Numbered from the stretch's first letter, positions 8,428-17,015 are shown. The stretch is DNA of 64,000 bases from an uncultured Bacilli bacterium (GCA_934095825.1 CAKOKQ010000001.1:1-64000), one strand, 5' to 3'. Notes: generated from the letters alone by a model not told the origin. Numbers and translations are program-made.

Positions 8428-8700
8428 TGTCTATTAAAGAAAGATTATGAAGTATATAATATTCCTTATATAACAAGTAGTAGTGTATCCGAAGAAAATG
8501 CTTCTACTAGTGTTAATGATGTTATAAATAAGACTAGTACTTTATAAAATAGTTTTATTAAGAAATATAAGGGTAAAGATACCGATAGTATTAGTGGTAA
8601 ATATATATTTATAATAACTATTATTAGTAGTAGTATTGCCTTATCTTTATTAGGTATTACTTTAAAAAGTATTTATTATAAGAAAAGAAACTTCTCTTAA
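8428..8700 (+). pseudogene. 3' remnant of a membrane-anchored protein gene
   Basis: One plus-strand frame reads protein-like sequence (LLKKDYEVYNIPYI ... SVSEENASTSV) up to a TAA at 8545-8547. It resumes in the same frame with a Lys-rich stretch, a clear membrane helix (YIFIITIISSSIALSLLGI) and a short basic tail ending at TAA 8698-8700. A good terminator follows. There is no start codon or ribosome binding site, and an upstream stop lies at 8425. This looks like the last 90 codons of a C-terminally anchored protein, truncated upstream where the IS relic lies and carrying a nonsense mutation. Confidence 0.6.
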
Positions 8701-8714
8701 GGGAGGAGTTTTTT
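8689..8714 (+). terminator. Terminator of the decayed membrane-protein gene
   Basis: AACTTCTC (8689-8696) pairs with GAGGAGTT (8703-8710), followed by T6. It overlaps the TAA of the remnant. Confidence 0.75.
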
Positions 8715-8766
8715 CTTTGAAGTTTTAAAAATAAATGGTATTATATAATAGAGGCGAATTTAGGAT

Positions 8767-8955
8767 ATGGAAGTAAATATATATACAATTTTAGAAGTAG
8801 AATATAAAAAAAGATATAAGTTACCAGATTACTGGTATCAAATAGATGATTATAAAGTAATGACAGAAATAATAAGTAAGGCGATTAATAATAAGAAAAG
8901 AATTGAAGATATAGAAGAATATCAGAAACTAAATAAGGTGATAATGTATGACTAG
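8767..8955 (+). CDS. Small hypothetical protein coupled to the HExxH gene
   Basis: 62 residues, rich in Lys, Glu, Ile and Tyr, predicted helical, no recognised family. A TATAAT-like -10 lies at about 8743-8748. The ribosome binding site is weak (TTAGGAT). Its end overlaps the start of the next gene by 8 nt, suggesting translational coupling. The tight link to the putative metallopeptidase downstream suggests a partner, chaperone or immunity-type role, but this is only inferred from position. Confidence 0.55.
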   Translation: MEVNIYTILEVEYKKRYKLPDYWYQIDDYKVMTEIISKAINNKKRIEDIEEYQKLNKVIMYD

Positions 8956-10819
8956 GGAAGAATTAAGCCAAAAATTATTAGAAATAGATGATTTAAAAGG
9001 CGCTATTGATAAGTTAAGTCCTGAGGTTTTATCATATCTTGATATTAAAGTGTATAGTAGACCTATAAGTGGATATTATAATGCTTATGACTATATGCTA
9101 TGTAGTAAAAAAGGTGAAGTAAGACCAAAGCGTGAAGATAAAGTAAGTAAGGAAATTATTATCCCTAAAATTAAGGAAGGAATGACTCTTGATTCTGGTT
9201 TTTTGATTCCAACTGATGTTTTACTTTCACCGTGGCCAGATTCTAATAAAAATGTTTTAGAACATATTTTGGAAAATCCTATTATATTACTTTTTGGTAG
9301 GTGTACTCCAGCAGTTGATAATTTAGGAGTAATTAAAACAGTTATAGAACATGGATATTATAGTTTTCTTAATATGGTTTCAATTAATTTATATAATGAA
9401 AAAATTATTGATGATAAAACTATATTAGATATAATGATAGAACATAAAATATTACCAGTAACTAAGTATGTTACTTATAATATGGGCCTTGATATTTTAG
9501 AAAACAGTTTTAAAGAGCCCCAAGATATTTTACTTGCTAAAGTAAAGGAAGATAAAACTTTATTAGAAGTTTTGCTTGAAAATAATATACCTTTTAAGTT
9601 TGATAAATATGATTTAGAAAAAGCCCCTTTAGAAGTAAAGAAAGCTATTTTATTAATATGTACAAAGGAAAATAGACTAGATTTAATAAGAAATATTTAT
9701 GATTCTTTTGTTGATTCTACTAATTTAGCCATGGAAAAAATAAAAAGTTACAATCAAGAAGAGGATGTTATTAAGACTTACAAGATACCTTTGGAGTTTC
9801 AAGATAAAGTTAAAGAATTTTATCAAGTCTATGCAACGGGGACTAGTAGCAGTAAAGAAATTCTAGATTTAGCGGTAAAATCGTTTTTAAACTGTTTAAC
9901 TGTAGATAAAACTGTTGCTACCGATGATATGGATTGTTTAATATCGATTAAGCAAGAATATCCTCATTTTCATTTTGAACACAATAAGAATAAAGGTTCA
10001 TTTTTCTTGGCTGGCGGCGAAACAATTAGTATTGAAAGCCCTAGTTGTTTAGCTGTGTTTAATCATGAACTGGCACATGCTCTTCATCATTATATAATTG
10101 ATGATTCTCTTGCTCCTTCGGCTATTCAAGAAGAAATAGAATTAGGAAGAGAAGAAAGTTATGATAATTTAAAAATGAAGGCTATTTATAATGAACTTAA
10201 TAGTGAATCGGCATCTTTGGCAAGTAAAAATGATGCAGAATTAAAAAGAAAGTTTGGAGAGTTCATAATTAAAAATTATGGTTCTTTAGAGGCATATGAA
10301 GCACTTTTAAGGTCCAAATTTCAAAAAATACTAACTGATAGTACAACTGTTAGAGATTATACCGATGAAAATTTTGGTAGTGAGGTAAGCACTGAGGTAA
10401 AAAAGGCTCTTGATAGTATTATAACAAATATGGATATTAGTACGGCTGTAAGCAAGTTAACTAACCACTGCTTACAAGTTGAATATAAGCAGTTTGAAGC
10501 CAGGTTATTTGATGAAAAACAGGCTGAATTTTTGATGTATTATAATTTTATTGATGCTTATTATAATGGGGCTGTTGGCGAATTAGCTTTTGACAATGAT
10601 ATTAATAATTCTTTTTATAGCGTTCATGGTCTTACATATTTTCTTAAAGATGAGGATAATCAATATCGTGAAATGCTTGCTGATTATGTTGCCCTTTTAA
10701 AGAGTCTTAATGGTAAATATTATATAGATAAATTACGCGAAAAGGGTTTTGGTAGTATTATTGATAAGATTGATAAGGTATATCGCTATAGTGGTTATGA
10801 AAAAAATGTTAGTTTGTAA
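8948..10819 (+). CDS. Putative zinc metallopeptidase with ankyrin-like N-terminal half
   Basis: 623 residues, no family recognised by name. The first 240 residues hold repeats resembling ankyrin units (DKTLLEVLLENNI, DKTILDIMIEHKI and a divergent unit). The middle contains HELAHALHH, with H373, E374 and H377 forming an HExxH zinc motif in a hydrophobic context (CLAVFNHELAHAL), as in zincin proteases. A candidate third ligand is a Glu in the ELNSESASL segment about 45 residues later. There is no signal peptide or membrane segment, so it is cytosolic or exported by a non-classical route. The combination recalls effector or toxin proteases, but the target is unknown. Confidence 0.6.
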   Translation: MTREELSQKLLEIDDLKGAIDKLSPEVLSYLDIKVYSRPISGYYNAYDYMLCSKKGEVRPKREDKVSKEIIIPKIKEGMTLDSGFLIPTDVLLSPWPDSNKNVLEHILENPIILLFGRCTPAVDNLGVIKTVIEHGYYSFLNMVSINLYNEKIIDDKTILDIMIEHKILPVTKYVTYNMGLDILENSFKEPQDILLAKVKEDKTLLEVLLENNIPFKFDKYDLEKAPLEVKKAILLICTKENRLDLIRNIYDSFVDSTNLAMEKIKSYNQEEDVIKTYKIPLEFQDKVKEFYQVYATGTSSSKEILDLAVKSFLNCLTVDKTVATDDMDCLISIKQEYPHFHFEHNKNKGSFFLAGGETISIESPSCLAVFNHELAHALHHYIIDDSLAPSAIQEEIELGREESYDNLKMKAIYNELNSESASLASKNDAELKRKFGEFIIKNYGSLEAYEALLRSKFQKILTDSTTVRDYTDENFGSEVSTEVKKALDSIITNMDISTAVSKLTNHCLQVEYKQFEARLFDEKQAEFLMYYNFIDAYYNGAVGELAFDNDINNSFYSVHGLTYFLKDEDNQYREMLADYVALLKSLNGKYYIDKLREKGFGSIIDKIDKVYRYSGYEKNVSL

Positions 10820-10865
10820 TAAAACGGTGTTGTGTTAAACTTATGGTAATTAAGAAGCAATAATT

Positions 10866-11000
10866 ATGGAATATTCTGGTTTATTAGCAGAAAAGTTGGT
10901 ACTAAGTCTGCTATTATTTCCAAAAACACTAACATTATGGTGTGATGCAGTAGAAAAAAACTCAAACCTTAAATTGAAAGCCTATAATATAGATAATTAG
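10866..11000 (+). CDS. Possible small ORF next to the IS insertion
   Basis: An ATG at 10866-10868 opens 44 codons (starting MEYSGLLAEKLVL) ending at TAG 10998-11000, whose last bases fall in the left 27-bp direct repeat of the IS. The ribosome binding site is poor (AAGAAG). It may be a decayed gene end or chance. Nothing else is visible between 10820 and 10997. Confidence 0.25.
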   Translation: MEYSGLLAEKLVLSLLLFPKTLTLWCDAVEKNSNLKLKAYNIDN

Positions 11001-11024
11001 AACTTTAACATATGCAAACTTTTA
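10998..11024 (+). repeat. Left 27-bp target-site duplication
   Basis: Starts TAGAACTTTAACATATGC and is identical over 27 bp to 12559-12585. The bases outside differ. Confidence 0.9.
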
Positions 11025-11072
11025 ATGTCAATAACTTTTGAAAATGTCTTAAATAAAATTATTTATTTGCGT

Positions 11073-12476
11073 TTAAGCATATACGTGTGTTGTATGTGCT
11101 TTTTTCTGTTGTTTTTTAAATAATAAAGCCTTCCAAGGATGTGTCATAGGTGGTATATAAATTTTTTTAGGATGCTCTTGTTTGACATCATCATCTAACT
11201 CTGAAGAAACACTTTTATGTTTTTTAACTTCCATTAAAGAATATACACAGTCGTCTATTGTAGCCCAAAGAGAGCCGTCAAACGCCTCAATAACTAAACA
11301 TTCTGTTCCTGGTAAGAAACATTGTAAACTCAAGTAACAGTTGTATGGTTGATAGTATTTGTTTTTAAATTTAATTGAACTTCCATTATCAATTTTTCTA
11401 GTACTTAAAATAGCTAAAGTATAATTGATTTTCTCATTTGAAGGGGATACTTCAAAGGCATTTGGATATTTCTTACAATCTAGAGCAAAATGTTTATTAA
11501 AATTTGGAATAAATGTGTTAACTAAATATTCATTTGCATCATCAATATTATCGATTCCAGCTATTCTTAATTCTTGAACTAATCTTCCTTGAAAAGTTCC
11601 ATTAGCTCTTTCAATGGTACCTTTAGCTTGGAAAACACTTGTTGTCTTTAAATCAGTGCCTAAAATTTTGCACGCATAGCCAAACTGAGTTAAGACATAT
11701 TTATTGCTTGTTTTTTTCTCTTTAGATAAAGAATTGTAATTAAAGACAGTTCGATTATCCGTTTTAATTAATACTGGAATACCATAATTTTCAAGTATTT
11801 GCTTGAAGATAATATAATAGCCTCTTAAAGTTTCTTGGGGTTGGAATATTCCACCAACGGTAGTACCTGTACACAAGTCTATAGCTAAATGTAGACAAGC
11901 CTTCTCAGAGCTAAACCATTTATGTATAGAACCGTCCACCTCAATTACTTCGCCAAAGTATTTAGGCTTTTCCTGTCTTGGATGCGCTTCTTCAATTTTT
12001 AATTGATGAGATACCATTGTTTGAATCTCCTTATCGGATTTATTTTGATTTTCTTTCTTTTTAAGAAGTTCAGCCTTCTTCAAATTTCTTTTAGTTCTTC
12101 TTCTGATTTTGGGAGAATATATTCCAGCAGAAGTAAGCGTTTTATAAATAAAATTATAAGAAACAATAATATTTTCTCTATCTTTTAATAAATCTTTAAA
12201 ATGATTAAAATTACAATCATAGTATTTATTTTTAAAAAGTAGTATAATGTTTTCAGAGATTGATTTATCTAGTGCCTTGCTGGGGATGCGTCCACGGTTG
12301 CCGTGAACGAAGCTAGATTTACCTTTCTCTTTATATTTATTAATAAGGCGATCAATTTGCCTTTGTGATAAATTTAGTTTGATAGCAGCATTGTTTTTAT
12401 TACCGTTGTTATCAACTAAATTTTTTATTATGTTATATTTTTCTAATTCGTTCATTCTTAACTTGATCTTTCTCAT
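11073..12476 (-). CDS. IS1202-like transposase
   Basis: 467 residues. The N-terminal helix-turn-helix includes NNAAIKLNLSQRQIDRLI and the typical VHGNRGR-P segment. A DDE integrase-fold core follows, with the acidic residues visible in EVDGSIHKWF (near residue 180), IKTDNRTVF (near 240) and KGTIERANGTFQGR (near 286). The C-terminal region is SH3-like and basic. The order and motifs match the ISNCY/IS1202 group. The frame is open from ATG to stop without damage, so the enzyme may be active. It is transcribed away from the downstream XRE gene. Confidence 0.88.
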   Translation of the reverse strand: MRKIKLRMNELEKYNIIKNLVDNNGNKNNAAIKLNLSQRQIDRLINKYKEKGKSSFVHGNRGRIPSKALDKSISENIILLFKNKYYDCNFNHFKDLLKDRENIIVSYNFIYKTLTSAGIYSPKIRRRTKRNLKKAELLKKKENQNKSDKEIQTMVSHQLKIEEAHPRQEKPKYFGEVIEVDGSIHKWFSSEKACLHLAIDLCTGTTVGGIFQPQETLRGYYIIFKQILENYGIPVLIKTDNRTVFNYNSLSKEKKTSNKYVLTQFGYACKILGTDLKTTSVFQAKGTIERANGTFQGRLVQELRIAGIDNIDDANEYLVNTFIPNFNKHFALDCKKYPNAFEVSPSNEKINYTLAILSTRKIDNGSSIKFKNKYYQPYNCYLSLQCFLPGTECLVIEAFDGSLWATIDDCVYSLMEVKKHKSVSSELDDDVKQEHPKKIYIPPMTHPWKALLFKKQQKKAHTTHVYA

Positions 12477-12558
12477 AATGTCACCTCGGTGACATATTAT
12501 AAATGAAAATGAGACATTTTCAAAAGATAACTATTAAGACATTATCATAAGTTAAACA

Positions 12559-12585
12559 TAGAACTTTAACATATGCAAACTTTTA
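12559..12585 (+). repeat. Right 27-bp target-site duplication
   Basis: Identical to 10998-11024. It ends two bases before the -35 box of the downstream promoter, so the insertion left that promoter intact. Confidence 0.9.
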
Positions 12586-12586
12586 C

Positions 12587-12614
12587 TTGACAAATAGTAA
12601 AAAAATGTTAAACT
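12587..12614 (+). promoter_or_regulatory. Promoter of the XRE regulator gene
   Basis: A consensus -35 TTGACA (12587-12592), 16-nt spacer and TAAACT (12609-12614), directly beside the IS target repeat. Confidence 0.6.
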
Positions 12615-12648
12615 AAACATCATCCAAAGAAAGAAAGCAGGTGGGTTT

Positions 12649-13005
12649 ATGGTTAAAGGTGATAGATTAAAAGCATTAAGAAAAGAAAAGGGTCTTACTC
12701 AAAGTCAGTTAGGTGAATTAATCGGGGTTAAAAAATCCGTTATTTGTCTTTATGAAAGAGAACTTAGAAATCCAACTATTGAAAGTATCGTTGCCTTATG
12801 TCAAATTTTTAATGTCGATGCCGATTATTTAATTGGTAATGACACTTTAGCAACTGTTGATAATAATGGAGAAAAAGAACATTTTGCCATGACAAAAGAA
12901 GAAGTTGAATTTATAAAAGAACTTCGTAAAAATAAAACGGCATATGCTCTTTTAGTAGAAGATTTAAAAAGGGGAATGGATTTTTTGAAATCCAAAATTA
13001 ATTAA
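12649..13005 (+). CDS. XRE-family transcriptional regulator
   Basis: 118 residues. Residues 5-60 form a Cro/C1-type helix-turn-helix (LKALRKEKGLTQSQLGELIGVKKSVICLYERELRNPTIE), followed by the DADYLIGND segment common after such domains. The C-terminal half is charged, helical and probably a dimerisation region. It binds DNA as a repressor or activator; its target is not evident, since no clear palindrome overlaps its promoter. An IS1202-like element is inserted immediately upstream of its promoter. Confidence 0.85.
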   Translation: MVKGDRLKALRKEKGLTQSQLGELIGVKKSVICLYERELRNPTIESIVALCQIFNVDADYLIGNDTLATVDNNGEKEHFAMTKEEVEFIKELRKNKTAYALLVEDLKRGMDFLKSKIN

Positions 13006-13071
13006 AGTCTAGGAAACTAGATTTATAAAAAGATTATGGAATAATGATCATAGAAAAGGTAAGGGGAAAAT

Positions 13072-13815
13072 ATGAAAAAAATAACTGAAGCTTTAGTAAA
13101 AAAATTAGCATATGAGGAAAGATTATGCATTTATACATTAGCACATAAAGGAGAAATATCTCCAAGAGAAATAGAAAACTATATGTATGCTGTTGAAAAT
13201 TTAACAAAAATAAATATGAGTGGAATCAATTTTGACTTTGAAACAGTTAATCAATTAGGAATAGATAATTGTTGTGCTTTTTTTAAAGCATTATGTGAAC
13301 AATATAGCAAACTTGCTAGTCCAGATAATGAGTTTGCTCGTTATGAGGCCAGTCAAGTTAGATGTGAAGTAGAAGTTCCTGGTAGCAATAATATTGTGCC
13401 TCAAAAAATGAGCATTGGATTACATGATTGTGCTTCAATGGTTGATAAAGCCATCGATGAAAATTACAATGAATTAAAATTCGGTTGTATGTATGGCAAT
13501 TCTGATGAATCTATCTATAGATACGCTCAAGTTGGAACTATAGCTGATGTATATTATAGAATTAGAGATTTAATCGAAGGAAAGAGTTATTTTGATGGTA
13601 AATTCATGTCAGAATATAGAGAACTAGGCTCTGCATTTGCCAGTCAAAGCGATACATTAATTGCCAATTATGCACGCCGTAAAAATATCTCAAAAGATGA
13701 AGCTAAGCAAGAATTACGCCAAACTTTAGATGATGGATTTGCTGCACTTAGTAAAACACCAATTAAAGTCGAAAAACATGAAACAACACTAGAATTTAAA
13801 CCTAAAAATAAATAG
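13072..13815 (+). CDS. Hypothetical protein
   Basis: 247 residues, no family recognised. It is soluble, mixed alpha/beta by composition, and starts with a Lys-rich helix (MKKITEALVKKLAYEERLCIYTLAHKGEISPREIENYM) that could be a small winged-helix-like segment. Several Cys are spread through the chain without a metal-binding pattern. The ribosome binding site is AAGGGG. It follows the XRE regulator with a 66-nt gap and ends in its own terminator, so the two may form a unit. No signal peptide or membrane segment. Confidence 0.65.
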   Translation: MKKITEALVKKLAYEERLCIYTLAHKGEISPREIENYMYAVENLTKINMSGINFDFETVNQLGIDNCCAFFKALCEQYSKLASPDNEFARYEASQVRCEVEVPGSNNIVPQKMSIGLHDCASMVDKAIDENYNELKFGCMYGNSDESIYRYAQVGTIADVYYRIRDLIEGKSYFDGKFMSEYRELGSAFASQSDTLIANYARRKNISKDEAKQELRQTLDDGFAALSKTPIKVEKHETTLEFKPKNK

Positions 13816-13832
13816 TCTAATGTATTATAATG

Positions 13833-13866
13833 AATATAGATGTGAAGATCGTCTATATTTTTTTAT
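13833..13866 (+). terminator. Terminator after the hypothetical gene
   Basis: AATATAGA (13833-13840) pairs with TCTATATT (13852-13859), followed by a T run. Confidence 0.75.
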
Positions 13867-13898
13867 ATTTATGAATATGATTTTACTAGGTGATTATT

Positions 13899-14675
13899 TT
13901 GAAAAAGTATGGAAAATATCTTCTTTTAAGTATTTTAATTCTTTTAAGTTTTTATACGACTAATAAAACAGCTAACTTAGTTCGGAATGAAGATCCCATT
14001 TTAAAAGAAATAAAAAGTGTAAGTTTAGAGAAAAAAGAAGATTTTGTTAATGCGGTAATTAAAGATGATTATATAATTCCGGGGATGTATGGTAGTGTTG
14101 TTGATGAACTTAAAAGCTTAGCTAAAATGAAAGAACAAGATGTTTTTAATAGTTTATATTTAGTTAATCAACCAATAAAACCCGACATTTCTCTTAATGA
14201 TAACCTAGATAAAATTATTATTAAAGGTAATAGTAAAAAACAGGCGGTAAGTTTTATTATTGATGAAAGTAGTAGTAAAGAAATTAAAGATTATTTAGTA
14301 AAAAACAAGATTAAAGCTTCAAATTTAGTTACAAAAGATAATTTTTCTAAAGATAGTTATTTTGAACAGATTAATAATGATTTTAATAATTATAAAGAAG
14401 TAGATAAATATTTAAAGAAAAATAAGATTAATACGAATATTTGCGTGTTAGATAATAATAATTCTAATTTAAAATTTTGTCGGAGTAAGAAAAAGTATTT
14501 AGTTAAAGCTGGTTTATCTTTAGATAATACTAATATTATTGAAGTAAAGGAAAAACTAGATAGTGGAAGTATTATTTATCTTAAAAATGGTACTTATTTA
14601 GATTGTTTAGTAGAATATATTAAGTCTAAAGGTTTAAAAATAGTGCCTTTAAGCGAGCTAATTAGCGAAAAATAG
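13899..14675 (+). CDS. Membrane-anchored polysaccharide-deacetylase-like protein without catalytic residues
   Basis: About 258 residues. An N-terminal membrane anchor (KYLLLSILILLSF) precedes an extracellular domain. The spacing recalls NodB-type deacetylases: KKQAVSFIIDE where relatives have a T/F-D-D motif, GSIIYLKNG near residue 228 where relatives have GSIILLH, and YIKSKGLKIVPLSELI at the end. The metal-binding His pair and first Asp pair are not seen. It is therefore either a very divergent member or a non-catalytic sugar-binding relic. TTG 13899 is chosen as start because AGGTGA (13888-13893) precedes it; the GTG at 13890 overlaps that site. Confidence 0.5.
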   Translation: MKKYGKYLLLSILILLSFYTTNKTANLVRNEDPILKEIKSVSLEKKEDFVNAVIKDDYIIPGMYGSVVDELKSLAKMKEQDVFNSLYLVNQPIKPDISLNDNLDKIIIKGNSKKQAVSFIIDESSSKEIKDYLVKNKIKASNLVTKDNFSKDSYFEQINNDFNNYKEVDKYLKKNKINTNICVLDNNNSNLKFCRSKKKYLVKAGLSLDNTNIIEVKEKLDSGSIIYLKNGTYLDCLVEYIKSKGLKIVPLSELISEK

Positions 14676-14722
14676 AAAAAGATTTTAATAACAAATAATT
14701 AAAAAAGTGTGAAAACTTAGTG

Positions 14723-14755
14723 AAGATTAGGAATTATATTTGACTAATCTTTTTA
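14723..14755 (+). terminator. Terminator overlapping the marR promoter
   Basis: AAGATTAG (14723-14730) pairs with CTAATCTT (14744-14751), followed by T's. The 3' arm covers the -35 region of the next promoter. Confidence 0.7.
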
Positions 14756-14768
14756 GTAATGCTAGAAT
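14740..14768 (+). promoter_or_regulatory. Promoter of the MarR-ABC operon
   Basis: TTGACT (14740-14745), a 17-nt spacer and TAGAAT (14763-14768). The start of transcription would fall inside the palindrome at 14773-14790. Confidence 0.7.
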
Positions 14769-14772
14769 TATT

Positions 14773-14790
14773 TTGTTAGTTTCCTAACAA
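14773..14790. promoter_or_regulatory. Probable MarR operator
   Basis: A perfect inverted repeat TTGTTAG-tttc-CTAACAA lies 4 nt after the -10 box, covering the expected start site, and 14 nt before the marR start. Its size and place fit an autorepressor operator. Confidence 0.7.
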
Positions 14791-14803
14791 TGGTGGTAAA
14801 ATT

Positions 14804-15262
14804 ATGCAAGAAAATAATTCAATAGGGTATCATATATTTAATACGGAAAAATTAATAGGACGATATATTTTAAGTAAGTTTGATAAACAAGCAAGACATA
14901 GAATAAGTCCTATGCAAGTTATGATTATGAAATACTTACTTAAAAATCAAGAAAGATCAGTATTTCAACAAGATATTTGTGATACTTTTAATTTAAGGCG
15001 TTCAACAGTAAGTGGTATTCTTACAACGATGGAAAAAAATGGTATTCTCATAAGAAAAGTAGCTAGCGAGGATCCCAGAAAAAATGAAATTAAACTTACG
15101 AGAGTCTTTTTAAGTAATACTAAAAAGGTATCGCTTGAATTGATGAATTTAGAAAGTATTTTAGAGCAAGATTTTACTTTAGAAGAAAAAGAAGAATTAA
15201 TTAGATTATTAAAAAAATTGGCGGGAAATTTAATAAAAGAAGAGAGGAAGAAAAATGTTTAA
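14804..15262 (+). CDS. MarR-family transcriptional regulator
   Basis: 152 residues with the MarR winged helix: ISPMQVMIMKYLLKN, recognition helix FNLRRSTVSGILTTMEKNGIL, and wing with DPRKNEIKLT. N- and C-terminal helices would form the dimer. MarR proteins usually repress an adjacent exporter and release DNA on binding a ligand. Here the gene precedes two ABC half-exporters, overlaps the first by 8 nt, and carries an evident palindromic operator at its own start site. It is very likely the local repressor of the transporter; the inducer is unknown. Confidence 0.9.
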   Translation: MQENNSIGYHIFNTEKLIGRYILSKFDKQARHRISPMQVMIMKYLLKNQERSVFQQDICDTFNLRRSTVSGILTTMEKNGILIRKVASEDPRKNEIKLTRVFLSNTKKVSLELMNLESILEQDFTLEEKEELIRLLKKLAGNLIKEERKKNV

Positions 15263-17015
15263 ATTATTTAAAAATTTTACTAAAAAAGATATAGGTATGA
15301 TAATTCTAAGCATTGTTTTAGTTGTATTTCAAGTATGGTTAGATTTAAAATTGCCTGATTATATGTCGGCTATTACAAGACTAGTTCAAACTGATGGAGC
15401 ACTTATGGCTGATATATTAAAACAAGGTGGCTGCATGTTATTATGTGCTTTTGGCTCTTTAGTATCGGCTTGTATTGTCGGCTTTTTAGCTAGTAACTTA
15501 TCGGCAAACTTTTCTTATACTTTAAGAAGTAAGGTTTATAATAAGGTTTTAAATCTAAGTACCGCTGAAGTTAAACAATTTCAAACTAGTAGTTTAATTA
15601 CCCGTACCACTAATGATATTACGCAACTAGAAATGCTTATATCAATTGGCTTACAATTACTTATTAAAGCCCCAATTATGGCGGTGTGGGCCATTACCAA
15701 AATCTTAAATAAATCAATTGAATGGAGTATGCTAACGGCAGGTTGTGTCGTAATTTTACTATGCGTTGTTATTGGTTTAATGTTAATTGTTTTACCAAGA
15801 TTTGAGAAGGTTCAAAAATTAATTGATAAAATTAATAATGTTACTAGAGAATCAATTACAGGTATTAGAGTTATAAGAGCCTTTAATGCCGAAAAATATC
15901 AGGAAGAGCGATTTGCTAAAGTAAATAATGACTTAACAAATATGCAATTGTTTAACCAAAAATGTTTTGCTATTTTAAATCCCATTATGATGTTAGTAAT
16001 GAATGGGTTAACACTAGGAATTTATGCGATTGGAACTTTTCTAATTAATAATGCGGTTATTAGTGTAAAGATTAGTTTATTTAGTGATATGGTAATTTTT
16101 TCTAGTTACGGTATGCAGGTTATTATGTCATTCTTAATGCTGGCAATGATATTTATGATGTGGCCTCGTGCAGCAATTTCTGCGCGTCGTATTAATGAAG
16201 TATTAGACTGTACTATTAGTATCGAAGATGGTAAGGGGGATATTAAAACAACCGAAGTAGGAACTGTTGAATTTAAAAATGTATCCTTCAAATATCCTGA
16301 TGCTGATGAGTACTTGCTGCGTAATATTTCCTTTAAAGTTAATAAGGGTGAGACCATTGCTTTTATTGGTTCGACTGGTTCGGGGAAGAGTAGTTTAATT
16401 AACTTAGTTCCTAGATTTTATGATGCTACTGATGGGGAAGTTTTAGTAGATGGGGTTAATGTCAAAGATTATACTTTAGAAGAATTGCACAATAAACTAG
16501 GTTATATTCCTCAAAAAGCTGTTATGTTTACGGGAACAGTAAAAAGTAATGTCGCTTACGGAACTAAAAATGATAAGAAACCTAGTGCAGAAAAAATAAA
16601 GGATGCAATAAATATTGCTCAAGCTTATGAATTTGTATCTAAAATGGACGGAGGCGTTGATGCCCATATTGCTCGTGGCGGGACCAATGTTTCTGGGGGT
16701 CAAAAACAGCGTTTAGCTATTGCTAGAAGTATTGCTAGAGATCCAGAAATTTATATTTTTGATGATTCTTTCTCAGCCCTAGACTATAAAACTGATGCTA
16801 CCCTAAGAAGGGAATTAAAAAAATATACGAAAGATGCCACTAGTATGATAGTTGCTCAAAGAATTGGGACTATTATCAATGCTGATAAAATTGTTGTTTT
16901 AGATAAAGGCACTTGTGTTGGTATAGGTACCCATCAAGAATTATTAAAAAATTGTGAGGTCTATAAAGAAATAGCCTTATCACAATTATCAAAGGAGGAG
17001 TTAGAAAATGCCTAG
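15255..17015 (+). CDS. ABC half-exporter, degenerate-site subunit
   Basis: 586 residues: six membrane helices (about 15-310) and a nucleotide-binding domain (360-586). Walker A is GSTGSGKSS, the signature VSGGQKQRLAIARS. The catalytic positions are altered: Walker B reads IYIFDDSFSALD, with Asp in place of the catalytic Glu, and the switch His is Gln (IVAQRIGTI). This is typical of one partner in heterodimeric exporters related to BmrC or TM287. It overlaps both neighbours by 8 nt. With the next gene it should form an exporter of drugs, lipids or peptides. Confidence 0.9.
   Translation: MFKLFKNFTKKDIGMIILSIVLVVFQVWLDLKLPDYMSAITRLVQTDGALMADILKQGGCMLLCAFGSLVSACIVGFLASNLSANFSYTLRSKVYNKVLNLSTAEVKQFQTSSLITRTTNDITQLEMLISIGLQLLIKAPIMAVWAITKILNKSIEWSMLTAGCVVILLCVVIGLMLIVLPRFEKVQKLIDKINNVTRESITGIRVIRAFNAEKYQEERFAKVNNDLTNMQLFNQKCFAILNPIMMLVMNGLTLGIYAIGTFLINNAVISVKISLFSDMVIFSSYGMQVIMSFLMLAMIFMMWPRAAISARRINEVLDCTISIEDGKGDIKTTEVGTVEFKNVSFKYPDADEYLLRNISFKVNKGETIAFIGSTGSGKSSLINLVPRFYDATDGEVLVDGVNVKDYTLEELHNKLGYIPQKAVMFTGTVKSNVAYGTKNDKKPSAEKIKDAINIAQAYEFVSKMDGGVDAHIARGGTNVSGGQKQRLAIARSIARDPEIYIFDDSFSALDYKTDATLRRELKKYTKDATSMIVAQRIGTIINADKIVVLDKGTCVGIGTHQELLKNCEVYKEIALSQLSKEELENA

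Larger units (their letters stand above)
10998..12585. mobile_element. IS1202-like (ISNCY) insertion sequence with 27-bp target repeats
   Basis: A transposase gene (minus strand) is bounded by two identical 27-bp direct repeats at 10998-11024 and 12559-12585. The element proper is therefore about 11025-12558 (1.53 kb). Its ends share inverted similarity: an AACTTTTGAAAATGTCT-type sequence at the left (about 11031-11049) matches the reverse complement near 12508-12527, with a small offset. IS1202-group elements are known for unusually long target duplications of this size. The intact repeats and full-length transposase argue for a recent insertion. Confidence 0.85.
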
